Shown in pieces: positions 52,690 to 60,590 of a DNA stretch of 64,000 nucleotides. Below the pieces are notes generated by a model. That model worked only from the letters and a program-made list of their open reading frames with translations. It did no database searches and was not told the origin of the DNA. The stretch's first letter is position 1. The number at the start of each line of letters is the position of its first letter. Made by a program: the position numbers and the translations under genes. Source of the stretch: Dyadobacter subterraneus. Its GTDB lineage: Bacteria; Bacteroidota; Bacteroidia; Cytophagales; Spirosomataceae. The stretch lies in NCBI RefSeq assembly GCF_015221875.1, contig NZ_JACYGY010000001.1:4380501-4444500 (forward strand), given 5' to 3'.

Positions 52690-54063
52690 TTATTGAGCAA
52701 AACCTCTGATATACGGCGTGTCCGGCGGCCGCTCTCCACTGCTGAACTGCGGGCCTCTTGTAGAGCGGTAGGTCATATTCATGAATGGGGTTTCGATACG
52801 CCGGCCCATCTCAGCGTAACGGCCGTTTTCCCAGTTTGACTCCATGGTGTAGGCCACAATTCCCGTAGACAAAAGCAGCCTTTCCGCATTAAAAGGTTCT
52901 TTCCCACTCACCATCATCTCGGTGATCCAGTGCGGCTGGGAGTTAGAAGCATGGTACTGCGCGAAGGGACCAGGCCAGCCAAGCATCGAAATGATTTCCG
53001 GATCTTTGCGTCCTTCGATTTCACCGGCGTAAGTCCACCCTACACCCTGCCCCGAATATACCGCAGCCTTTGTGCCGTCATTATACTCGACAATACAAAC
53101 GTTTGGTTTGGTGATATCCTGAAAGTGCCCGGGCTTTAGATCAAAACTTATCCGTACCGCTTCAAGCAGCTTACCAGCCCAGGGATTGCGTTCTGTCCAC
53201 TTCCAGGTTTCAGCCCCGCGGATGCTCTGCACAGACTTAACGCCTGTCTCACCGCCCCTTCGCCGCTCCACAAAGGCCTGAAGCACATCTACGCAGTGAA
53301 AAAGGGCTCCTTCATCAGGGGCGCCTCCGACTACGACAGACGCCTTGATGGGCGTATCTATATCGAGTTCTACCTCGGGTTTTCGGAAGTAAGTCGGTAT
53401 GGACGAACCTCCGGTTAAGGGAAATTTTAGTTCACGGGATTTGTCAAACATCCACTTGGCTTCGTCCCAGCTGTACGAAAGGTGCTTATCGTTAAAGATA
53501 GGTACCGAGCGTTTGCTTTGCTCAAAAACCCGGATAACCTGCTGGTAAATCCACCAGCGCGGCAGCAGCCACTGGCCTTTGAGATTGGTTGGATATTCCC
53601 CATGCTCTGCAACAATGACAACACCATCCACTGCCAGTTCCTTCCCGCCAAGGGTAACAGCTTCCCCGACCGTATTAAATATTGGAATATTTTTCGATTT
53701 ACAAATTTTTTGTCCCAGTCCGCTTTCCGCAAACTGATGGATATAAACCGATACCACCTCAACCCGCGAGCCAGTGTGCGCACCCTGCCACCAATAACCA
53801 TCCAAAAGTTTAGTTATGATCCAGTCCGCATGGGACCTTGTAGCACCCCAGTAGCTAACAAGGCAAGCGATACGCGGCCGTTTCTCGGTTGGTTGAACAG
53901 CAGCAGCACTTGCTGCGGACCCGGTCAAAGCAGTTAAACCGGCCATACCGGTTACTGCAAGCATTGCGCGCCGGGTCAGAAGCGAACCGGGCTCCATGAT
54001 TTGAGCGTGCAGAGCAGAATCTGACGCTAGGGCACTGACTTCGGATTTTTTATTTGGTAACAT
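52690..54063 (-). CDS. Tat-exported conserved protein of unknown function (Gfo/Idh-like N-terminus)
   Basis: A 457-residue protein from MLPNKKSEVS. The signal has R31-R32 in LLTRRAMLAVTGMAGLTALTG. The mature part starts PRIACLVSYWGATRSHADWI and includes VDGVVIVAEHGEYPTNLKGQ, RSVPIFNDKHLSYSWDEAKWMFD, FPLTGGSSIPT, HCVDVLQAFVERRRGGETGVKSVQ and FVEYNDG-type VCIVEYNDGTKAAV. I recall large numbers of uncharacterised relatives with the same motifs in Planctomycetes, Verrucomicrobia and Cytophagales. The N-terminus suggests a Rossmann-like Gfo/Idh relative, but no GxGxxG is present. It is followed by the Tat dipeptidase and preceded by a LysR gene. Confidence 0.83.
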   Translation of the reverse strand: MLPNKKSEVSALASDSALHAQIMEPGSLLTRRAMLAVTGMAGLTALTGSAASAAAVQPTEKRPRIACLVSYWGATRSHADWIITKLLDGYWWQGAHTGSRVEVVSVYIHQFAESGLGQKICKSKNIPIFNTVGEAVTLGGKELAVDGVVIVAEHGEYPTNLKGQWLLPRWWIYQQVIRVFEQSKRSVPIFNDKHLSYSWDEAKWMFDKSRELKFPLTGGSSIPTYFRKPEVELDIDTPIKASVVVGGAPDEGALFHCVDVLQAFVERRRGGETGVKSVQSIRGAETWKWTERNPWAGKLLEAVRISFDLKPGHFQDITKPNVCIVEYNDGTKAAVYSGQGVGWTYAGEIEGRKDPEIISMLGWPGPFAQYHASNSQPHWITEMMVSGKEPFNAERLLLSTGIVAYTMESNWENGRYAEMGRRIETPFMNMTYRSTRGPQFSSGERPPDTPYIRGFAQ

Positions 54064-54265
54064 ATGAAAAGTAGTGTTTAGGAATGATAATACGCCCCTG
54101 CCAGTCAGCACAAATCTACACAAATAACAAAACAGGAGTGTTTTACACTTTGGTGATTTTAAAAGGTATCAACAGTAATTTTTTTACTTCATTCATCCAT
54201 GATCACGGGTAGGATCTAAACTGCAATTCCCGCTTACAAACGGTTCTTTAACCAAAGTGCATTAC

Positions 54266-55153
54266 TTAGCCTTGATCAGGCAAATCTGCCATGCCCAGAA
54301 AACCAGCAAATACGATTGCAGATTTTTTCTTGTAAACATCAATAGGCCAGGCAATTGTCGCTTGTCTTTCCATCTCTTTTCCGCTGATCGGCACGGCTCT
54401 GAGTGAAGGATAATTAAACAGCGAAGTCTTCATTAGCACCGTGCACCACCTGGCCGTATCGACAAGTTTCAGAAGCATATCAATATCGTTTATTTCAATA
54501 GCTGTCTGGACGACTACACCTGCTTCAAAAAGCACTTTCTCTAAAAATGAACGGATACTGTATCCTTTGACCGGAAGCACAAGCGGCAGCCCGGCTAAAT
54601 CGGCAGTGCTGATATTTTCAAAAGAAGCATAGAGATGATCTTTGTGTACGATCAGTGACAGGACGGATTCAAAAAGCGGATAAGCAATATAATTTTGGGT
54701 TTTGCCGGCTGGCACAAAAGACAGTGCGAAGTCCAGTTTCGATGCTGCAATCAGCCCTAAAAGATGATCGGAAGTGCCGAATTCAATGGTGATCCCAATC
54801 CCTGGATATTTTTCAGAAAATAAGATTAACGCCTGGGTAAGCAGCTGGGAAAGACCGTAAGTCACCCCGATTGTCAAGGATCCTGCCTGAATATTGCCAA
54901 GGTCTCTGATCATTTCGCGCCCGTCCTCTGACTTACGGACGGTATGGATCGCGTGTGGTAAAAACAGCCTGCCTGCTTCCGTCAGCACCACCCGCTTGGC
55001 AATCCTGTCAAAAAGTGGAACGCCTAACTCATCTTCGAGCTGTTTGATCTGCTGGGACAAAGTGCTCTGACTGATATTTAAAATTGATGCAGCCTCGGTA
55101 AAATTCGACCGCTCGGCCGCCTTGATAAAGTATCTGAGTTGTCTTAATTCCAT
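54266..55153 (-). CDS. LysR-family transcriptional regulator
   Basis: A 295-residue regulator starting MELRQLRYFIKAAERSNFTEAASILNIS. The HTH (SQSTLSQQIKQLEDELGVPLFDRIAKRVVLTEAG) is followed by a periplasmic-binding-like sensor domain from about residue 90 (GSLTIGVTYGLSQLLTQAL). The ATG at 55153 is the usual LysR start; an upstream frame is open but non-typical. It is divergent from the SRPBCC-like gene at 55270 and 202 bases upstream of the Tat-exported pair, and two dyads lie in the intergenic region. It probably controls the divergent gene and possibly the Tat pair. Confidence 0.93.
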   Translation of the reverse strand: MELRQLRYFIKAAERSNFTEAASILNISQSTLSQQIKQLEDELGVPLFDRIAKRVVLTEAGRLFLPHAIHTVRKSEDGREMIRDLGNIQAGSLTIGVTYGLSQLLTQALILFSEKYPGIGITIEFGTSDHLLGLIAASKLDFALSFVPAGKTQNYIAYPLFESVLSLIVHKDHLYASFENISTADLAGLPLVLPVKGYSIRSFLEKVLFEAGVVVQTAIEINDIDMLLKLVDTARWCTVLMKTSLFNYPSLRAVPISGKEMERQATIAWPIDVYKKKSAIVFAGFLGMADLPDQG

Positions 55154-55188
55154 TTCCGAAGATAAAGAAATTATTTTCTTATCGGAAA
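55153..55188. promoter_or_regulatory. Long imperfect dyad at the LysR 5' end
   Basis: TTTCCGA (55153-55159) and TCGGAAA (55182-55188) are perfect complements, and the inner AAAGAAA / TTTTCTT sequences continue the symmetry imperfectly. The left arm touches the LysR start codon, so binding here would give self-repression. Confidence 0.5.
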
Positions 55189-55191
55189 TAC

Positions 55192-55206
55192 CGATCAATC
55201 TGATCG
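55192..55206. promoter_or_regulatory. Candidate LysR operator
   Basis: CGATCA and TGATCG flank ATC, a perfect 15-base dyad containing the T-N11-A type symmetry favoured by LysR proteins. It lies midway between the divergent LysR and SRPBCC-like genes. Confidence 0.55.
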
Positions 55207-55269
55207 AAAAAAAGAGTTTAGACGATTGATTTTTCGTTCGCACCTTTGAGCAAACAAAAACAAAAGACT

Positions 55270-55827
55270 ATGGAAATCATACAAACATCCCAAAATGCGC
55301 TATCACAATCAGAAGTGAAAGCAATCATCAACGCTCCTATCGAAAAAGTCAATATTGCCGATTGGTTACTAAATCTTCCTGATGCAGAGTATCAACGTTG
55401 CTCTACCAAACACATTGGTGCTGCGATATCTTCAACATTCGACGGCCAGCCGGTTTCTCTTAATGTTGAAACCATCGGAGACGCGCTTATGGTACAACAT
55501 TACGTGGCGCTGGTGCATCAGCCGGATTATTGCAGAATGTTATCCATATCCGACGCGATTACTTCGAACGGAAGAACCAAAGTGCAGGTTTTGTGGGAAC
55601 TTCGTGCAACGAAAATAGATGATAACACCTGCGAATACAGCAATACAATTCATGCCACGGCTACACCCGAATTTTTCGAGTTTATCAAAGAACATCATGT
55701 CAGTTTGCAACAAGCACATCAGGCAAGACAACTGGCTTCCGACGAACATAACCGCGAAGAAACACCCCTGTTTGCCAAAAGCATCGAAAACAAGGCATTA
55801 ACAGGAAAATATAATCAGCCCTTCTAG
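55270..55827 (+). CDS. SRPBCC-like (polyketide-cyclase-type) protein, tentative
   Basis: A 185-residue cytoplasmic protein from MEIIQTSQNALSQSEVKAIINAPIEKVNIADWLLNLPDAEYQRC. The NAPIEKV opening followed by alternating strands (VSLNVETIGDALMVQHYVALV, KVQVLWELRATKI, CEYSNTIHATATP) and a long final helix (EFFEFIKEHHVSLQQAHQARQLAS) fits the START/SRPBCC fold of small-molecule-binding proteins. The match is by shape, not by a strict motif. It is divergent from LysR across two dyads and ends in a strong terminator, so it is a single-gene LysR target. Confidence 0.65.
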   Translation: MEIIQTSQNALSQSEVKAIINAPIEKVNIADWLLNLPDAEYQRCSTKHIGAAISSTFDGQPVSLNVETIGDALMVQHYVALVHQPDYCRMLSISDAITSNGRTKVQVLWELRATKIDDNTCEYSNTIHATATPEFFEFIKEHHVSLQQAHQARQLASDEHNREETPLFAKSIENKALTGKYNQPF

Positions 55828-55912
55828 CCTGATAGCCACCTTTATCTGCTTACCAGGCATCAGTAGTTTGAAGCCGGCCATTCTTGCAAAAATTAATTTC
55901 GAAAAATTCTGT

Positions 55913-55948
55913 AGAAAAAACTGCCATCATGTTATGGCAGTTTTTTCT
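55913..55948 (+). terminator. Strong bidirectional terminator
   Basis: AGAAAAAACTGCCAT (55913-55927) pairs over 15 bp with ATGGCAGTTTTTTCT (55934-55948), loop of six, with the T-run built in. It closes the SRPBCC-like transcript. Confidence 0.9.
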
Positions 55949-56122
55949 GTAAAGATTCCCGCCTATTATTACAATGGAAAATCTATTTAAACCCAGCCTT
56001 GAGGTTTCAGATTTCAGGATAAAATGGATGTGATCTTCTTAGCTTGTACCGCGGTATACTTTGTCTGGCATAAAACTAGTAGAGAAAATACTTTTAATTA
56101 TTTAAAACAAAATCACTGAAAC

Positions 56123-56383
56123 ATGTCACAACAAGATTCAATAATCGATGACGAATCGGAAAGATTTGAAAAGAAACTTGCTGAATTATTAGGCATTACA
56201 TACGAAGAGCTTCTGACCACCGAATATGAAATAACCGATAATTTAGGGGAGGATGAAATTGTTTATGACCAGGTTTTAAGATTCACCCAGGATTCGCCAA
56301 GATCGGTTCTTGACAAAATTATTGGGCTTAGCGCTGAAAACCAGATCACCATTCCAAATGTGGATCTTGCTGAGGAAGAGTGA
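56123..56383 (+). CDS. Small acidic protein of unknown function, 86 aa
   Basis: An ATG-started 86-residue acidic protein: SERFEKKLAELLGITYEELLTTEYEITDNLGEDEIVYDQVLRFTQDSP, then DKIIGLSAENQITIPNVD. The KLAELLGITYEEL helix and following strand pattern recur in short Bacteroidota hypotheticals, so it is probably a real gene. It is flanked on both sides by terminator hairpins, so it is transcribed alone. No function is known to me. Confidence 0.7.
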   Translation: MSQQDSIIDDESERFEKKLAELLGITYEELLTTEYEITDNLGEDEIVYDQVLRFTQDSPRSVLDKIIGLSAENQITIPNVDLAEEE

Positions 56384-56433
56384 AATCTGCTTATAGCCAG
56401 ACCATTAGGGTAATGTATGAACTGCCGGTCAAT

Positions 56434-56472
56434 AGCCAATAGCCGCTATAATTCTTTTAGAGGCTATTGGCT
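56434..56472. terminator. Terminator hairpin between convergent genes
   Basis: AGCCAATAGCC (56434-56444) pairs with GGCTATTGGCT (56462-56472) around a 17-base loop, followed by TATTATTTT. Placed between the small acidic gene and the convergent GH127 gene, it may serve both. Confidence 0.7.
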
Positions 56473-56537
56473 TATTATTTTGCAGACGGATAAAAAAGAG
56501 GCTTGTGTTCAAGCCCCAGCCTTATGAAAAAGTCTTT

Positions 56538-58904
56538 TTATTTTACAATCTTAACACCGAAAACACGGCCGGCAGTTTTTCCATAATTGGCTTCAATGCC
56601 AATTCGAACCAAGGTTTTATCTTTAAGAAGCCCAGGATCGATCCCGTATTCAAAGTCATAGAATTTTCCGGTTTCACCGCCATCCCACTCCACGGTCCGA
56701 ATCACAGTCCCATCTACAAGAATATCAAATTTTCTGTTTTTATCATCGCCAATGTAGGTCAATAACAGATTGTTTTTTAAAGACGGATCCACCTTCATTT
56801 TGAAGGAAAAGAAACCTTTGCTTCTGGCCTCGCGGCCGTTTACTCCAATGGCAGGATCAATGTAACTGTTTGCGCTGGCTTTCAGCTCGTGATCTCTTTC
56901 GGGCTGCATTTCACCGATCCTGAATTCATCAATCGTGCGCTCGCCAATTTTTCTCTGACGCTCTTTTTCTGTCTGATAGTCCTTCTGACGCGACGTCCAG
57001 CCATCATGGGTGAAAAAATCCCAGTATACGCTGTAATAATTATCATTGGATTCATAAAACGGTTTCAGCTCCGGATCATAAGGTTTGCCAACGCCTTTCA
57101 TTTTAAAATGCATGGGACGATCCGGAACCGGCGAAATCCAGTCTCCGATATTTCGGTTGTCGGTCAGAAGAACCGGGGTGCCGTACGCTGCATCGGGCAG
57201 TGTATCACCCAGATCACCAGCCAGAACAATCGGGCCATACATCAAAGCGATCCTTGAAGCGTTGTCAGCAAGGGCTTCTGCATGAAGGGCCTTATGCGGA
57301 GTAAATTTTACCTGATCCCCTTTTTTCCAGACGCGGTCAATAACTAAAAATCCATCCTGGTTTATCTGGGGCTTTATTTTTATTTCATTTACTTCAAGTT
57401 CAAAGTTTTCGGCCCAGTAGGGTCTTCTTAACTTCAAAGCAAATTTAACATCTTTCAAAGGCTGAATCAGAAGGTTGATCTGATCCTGATTGGGAAAACC
57501 GGTCCTGATGGTTACTGTTGTTTTTGTGGCTTTCCAATTAAGTTGGGAGGGAATAAAAAGGTTTACAAAAAGGCTTTTTGCATCGGCCGATTCATAAAAA
57601 ATATCTTCTGCATACTTGGCGTGATTTTCAATCCCTGTGCCAACACAGCAGGTAAATGTATCAAAGCGGCCGCTAAAAGTTTTACGCGAACCCATTCTTA
57701 AAGGCACAAAATAACACATCATGCCTGTTTCAGGATGCTGAGAGGCCAGTATGTGATTGTAAAGCGTTCTTTCATAGTAATCACCCAGACCTGCACTGGG
57801 ATGCCAGCTGAACAAATGTTTTGTCAGCTTAAGCATATTGTAGGAAACGCAGGTTTCCGCGGTATTGTCACTTAACCTGTCGTTGAATTTGTCCTCAGGG
57901 CCCAGGTACTCATAGTTCCCGTTTCCCCCTATCACATAGCTGTGATGATTTACCAGCGTATTCCAGGTAAAGGCTGCAATGGTGCTGTCGCCCTTATTAC
58001 CTGTAAGCTCATACTGCGATGCACTTCCAATCGTTTTGGGCACATTGGTATTGGCGTGTTTTCCCGGCAGCGGATCGATCCGCTGCGAAAGGGGCTGCAT
58101 AACAAAATCATCATAGAATCTGTATGACAAATCCAGATACTTTTTATCTGCTGTGATCGCATAAAGCTGAGCGAGTACATCATTCATTCCGCCGTACTCG
58201 CAGCGCAGCATCTTTTGCATCTGCGCAAGGCTCAGATCTTTGAGAATGTTCTCAGCCCAGTCTGCCATGGAGGTGGCTACTTTCAGCGCCTGATTGTTGC
58301 CACAATATAAATAGGTATCCAAAAGCCCTGCCATTACTTTATGAACCGTATACCAGGGAGCCCAGCCTCCGTTTAAGTCAAATCCCGACGAATGGATATC
58401 ACCTTTTGAAACCTTGTAAAATAAACTGTCTTCATTGGGAATCGCGCCCACATAACCCGAGCCGCGCGCATTTTGGCAACGGGCGAGCTCTGCAACGATG
58501 TAATCAGCCCGCTTTTTAAATTCGGCATTACCACTGGAAGCATACATCAGACTGATGGCAGAAAGATAATGCCCAAGTGTATGGCCCGGTAAACCTTCAC
58601 TTTCCCAGCCCCCGTAAACCTGGGCCTTGACGGGAAGTCCTGCATTTTCATAAAATCTGGCTAGCAATCTGTCCGGTTCGATTTGTAAAAGATAGGCGGC
58701 GTCTTTTTGCATGGCATTGTAAAAAACACTGCCTTCCAAAAGCTTGACGTCCGAGGGCGCAAAACCGTAAGCCTGGAGCTTAATCACAGGTTTTATTTTA
58801 AAACGGTTATCATTTCTTACCGGCATATAAGACTGGCCGGACGAAAACGGGCCGAAGGCTAAAAACAGAACCAAAGTAAAACAGAAGGAAAGTATTTTTT
58901 TCAT
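56538..58904 (-). CDS. GH127-type beta-L-arabinofuranosidase (DUF1680), exported
   Basis: A 788-residue hydrolase with a signal peptide ending GPFSSGQ (about residue 24). An alpha/alpha-barrel (about 40-470) shows HTLGHYLSAIS, GWAPWYTVHKVMAGLLD and GGMNDVLAQLYAIT. The zinc-thiolate catalytic set of Bifidobacterium HypBA1 is conserved: E350 and C352 in TAETCVSYNM, and C419-C420 in TCCVGTGIENH, C420 being the expected nucleophile position by alignment from memory. Beta-sandwich domains follow and a C-terminal binding-type domain (FDILVDGTVIRTVEWDGG). GH127 enzymes release L-arabinofuranose; some relatives act on other sugars. The start at 58904 was chosen because it gives the signal peptide. 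A dyad lies upstream at 58972-58989. Confidence 0.92.
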   Translation of the reverse strand: MKKILSFCFTLVLFLAFGPFSSGQSYMPVRNDNRFKIKPVIKLQAYGFAPSDVKLLEGSVFYNAMQKDAAYLLQIEPDRLLARFYENAGLPVKAQVYGGWESEGLPGHTLGHYLSAISLMYASSGNAEFKKRADYIVAELARCQNARGSGYVGAIPNEDSLFYKVSKGDIHSSGFDLNGGWAPWYTVHKVMAGLLDTYLYCGNNQALKVATSMADWAENILKDLSLAQMQKMLRCEYGGMNDVLAQLYAITADKKYLDLSYRFYDDFVMQPLSQRIDPLPGKHANTNVPKTIGSASQYELTGNKGDSTIAAFTWNTLVNHHSYVIGGNGNYEYLGPEDKFNDRLSDNTAETCVSYNMLKLTKHLFSWHPSAGLGDYYERTLYNHILASQHPETGMMCYFVPLRMGSRKTFSGRFDTFTCCVGTGIENHAKYAEDIFYESADAKSLFVNLFIPSQLNWKATKTTVTIRTGFPNQDQINLLIQPLKDVKFALKLRRPYWAENFELEVNEIKIKPQINQDGFLVIDRVWKKGDQVKFTPHKALHAEALADNASRIALMYGPIVLAGDLGDTLPDAAYGTPVLLTDNRNIGDWISPVPDRPMHFKMKGVGKPYDPELKPFYESNDNYYSVYWDFFTHDGWTSRQKDYQTEKERQRKIGERTIDEFRIGEMQPERDHELKASANSYIDPAIGVNGREARSKGFFSFKMKVDPSLKNNLLLTYIGDDKNRKFDILVDGTVIRTVEWDGGETGKFYDFEYGIDPGLLKDKTLVRIGIEANYGKTAGRVFGVKIVK

Positions 58905-58971
58905 CTTGATCAGTATCAGCCGGCGCCCGTTAAATTTAGCTCTTGACAAAATTAAGCTGACAATCACATTT

Positions 58972-58989
58972 CTAATTGATCTCAATTAG
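58972..58989. promoter_or_regulatory. Dyad upstream of GH127, candidate operator
   Basis: CTAATTGA (58972-58979) and TCAATTAG (58982-58989) are perfect complements two bases apart, 68 bases upstream of the GH127 start. A sugar-responsive repressor or activator could bind here. Confidence 0.5.
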
Positions 58990-59085
58990 CGTATCGTTGA
59001 CCCATTTTAACCTTGAAGATAAGCAGCCGGCAGCACAAACAAATGCAGGGTATGTTCAAAAACGCAGGCAACTTGGGAAGGACTA

Positions 59086-60336
59086 TTAAAACACTTCCCC
59101 GAGTGTAAGTTTTAAACCGGAATAATGTTTACTGAATCCGTAGTTCAGGGCGATATTCGTGCCGGATCTTTTGTTCATTTTGATACGCAGACCTGCCCCG
59201 CCGCCAGGATTCCAGTTTAACAGAAACAGACTTTTAGGGCCGCTGACTGTATTGGCATTGGCAAAAACTACAAAACCTAAAAAGCCATTGTTGGTAATAT
59301 CACGGCGGTATTCTGTTTCCACATACAGAAGATTTCGTCCGCGGTATCGGTTCTGGTCAAAGCCGCGTCCGGATCGGTTGTAGTCTTCCCAGCCTATACT
59401 TGGAAGATCCAGGTAAGGTACTTTTTTGTCAAAAACCTTCCATAGATAGGTCCAGACTGCAAGCATATTTTGTCTTTCCCGGTTTTGGTCAAAACGGATG
59501 TATCTTCGAAAATCAATATAAATGGATTTCCAGGAATTGGGATTTCCAAGGTAGGTCGGATTAAAACGGTATTGTATACTCGCATAATATCCATCCCATG
59601 GGTTGATGGAATTATTTCTGGTATCAAATAATGCATTTAAACTCAGCCCGGAAGAAAAACTATTTGCAGATTGCGCCGTGCCGTAGGCGTATCCGGTATA
59701 ATCTGCCAGAAGCGGCGAGCCCTCATCAGTATGTATATGAACCCTGTAATCGATATGATAACCGATACCTGCAAAAAAACCGTGTGACAGGCGTTTAAGA
59801 AGTGTCTGGTACAAGCGCAGGTAGGAATAATTAACTAGCAATTCGTCTCCCTCCTTGTACTGTCTTCCCAAACCCCAGGTATACTGCGGATAAACCATCA
59901 GCCGGGTATCGCCGCTGATTACCCATCGGTTCTTATCAAGCCAGATGTAGGATCGGATTGGTAGCCCGAAGCGCTGCTTAAAATTCCAGTAAGGTGTAAA
60001 GGTCACCCGCGACATGTAGGTGTCCTTTCTGTCACCCAGATAAAATCCGGCTGTTGTCGATGTTACCAGCGCTGTTCCTCCACCGGGCACCTGTGTGGAA
60101 AATGGCAAAACAGAAAAATAAATCGTTTTTCCAGGAGTTGATTCAGCTTTCTTGGGCTTGATGTGCAGCAATCTTTTACCCACATCAATCAGATCGTAAA
60201 GTTTACTGGTATCCCCTCTTACCGTAGAATCTCTTTCAAGCACATTACCAGGACTTTGTGCACGCAAAAAACACGGCCACAAGGTAACCATGAGCAAAAA
60301 ACAAATAAAAAAAATATCGTTTCGGGATGAAAACAT
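59086..60336 (-). CDS. BamA/TamA-family (surface antigen D15-type) outer-membrane barrel
   Basis: A 416-residue outer-membrane protein with a signal peptide ending LRAQSPG (about residue 27; start at 60336 chosen for this). It has no POTRA repeats; after a short linker the sequence is barrel-like throughout: alternating aromatic strands, DTRNNSINPWDGYYASIQYRF (the D-x-R-N / P-x-G-Y motif of bacterial surface antigens), YVETEYRRDITNNGFLGFVVFANANTV, GGGAGLRIKMNKRSGTNIALNYG. Size fits a barrel-only D15 member found in Bacteroidota, role unknown. Confidence 0.87.
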   Translation of the reverse strand: MFSSRNDIFFICFLLMVTLWPCFLRAQSPGNVLERDSTVRGDTSKLYDLIDVGKRLLHIKPKKAESTPGKTIYFSVLPFSTQVPGGGTALVTSTTAGFYLGDRKDTYMSRVTFTPYWNFKQRFGLPIRSYIWLDKNRWVISGDTRLMVYPQYTWGLGRQYKEGDELLVNYSYLRLYQTLLKRLSHGFFAGIGYHIDYRVHIHTDEGSPLLADYTGYAYGTAQSANSFSSGLSLNALFDTRNNSINPWDGYYASIQYRFNPTYLGNPNSWKSIYIDFRRYIRFDQNRERQNMLAVWTYLWKVFDKKVPYLDLPSIGWEDYNRSGRGFDQNRYRGRNLLYVETEYRRDITNNGFLGFVVFANANTVSGPKSLFLLNWNPGGGAGLRIKMNKRSGTNIALNYGFSKHYSGLKLTLGEVF

Positions 60337-60590
60337 AGTTACCGGAAACCTGCCATTGATGAGGAAGTAATTAAAACAATGCAACTGTTACTAAAAGTAT
60401 ACCTTCAAACCTCCAAAATTGGTTTTAATCAAAATAAAACTAAAAAAAATTGCTACAATGCAAATAGTATATTGAAAATCAATAACTTAAAATTAAAAAA
60501 CCGGTGATTTTTTATTTGTGACCTGCGGCGTTGGAATGGTAATTATAGTGGTCTGCTAGACAATCAGGGACATCAAGTGAACAGACGATT

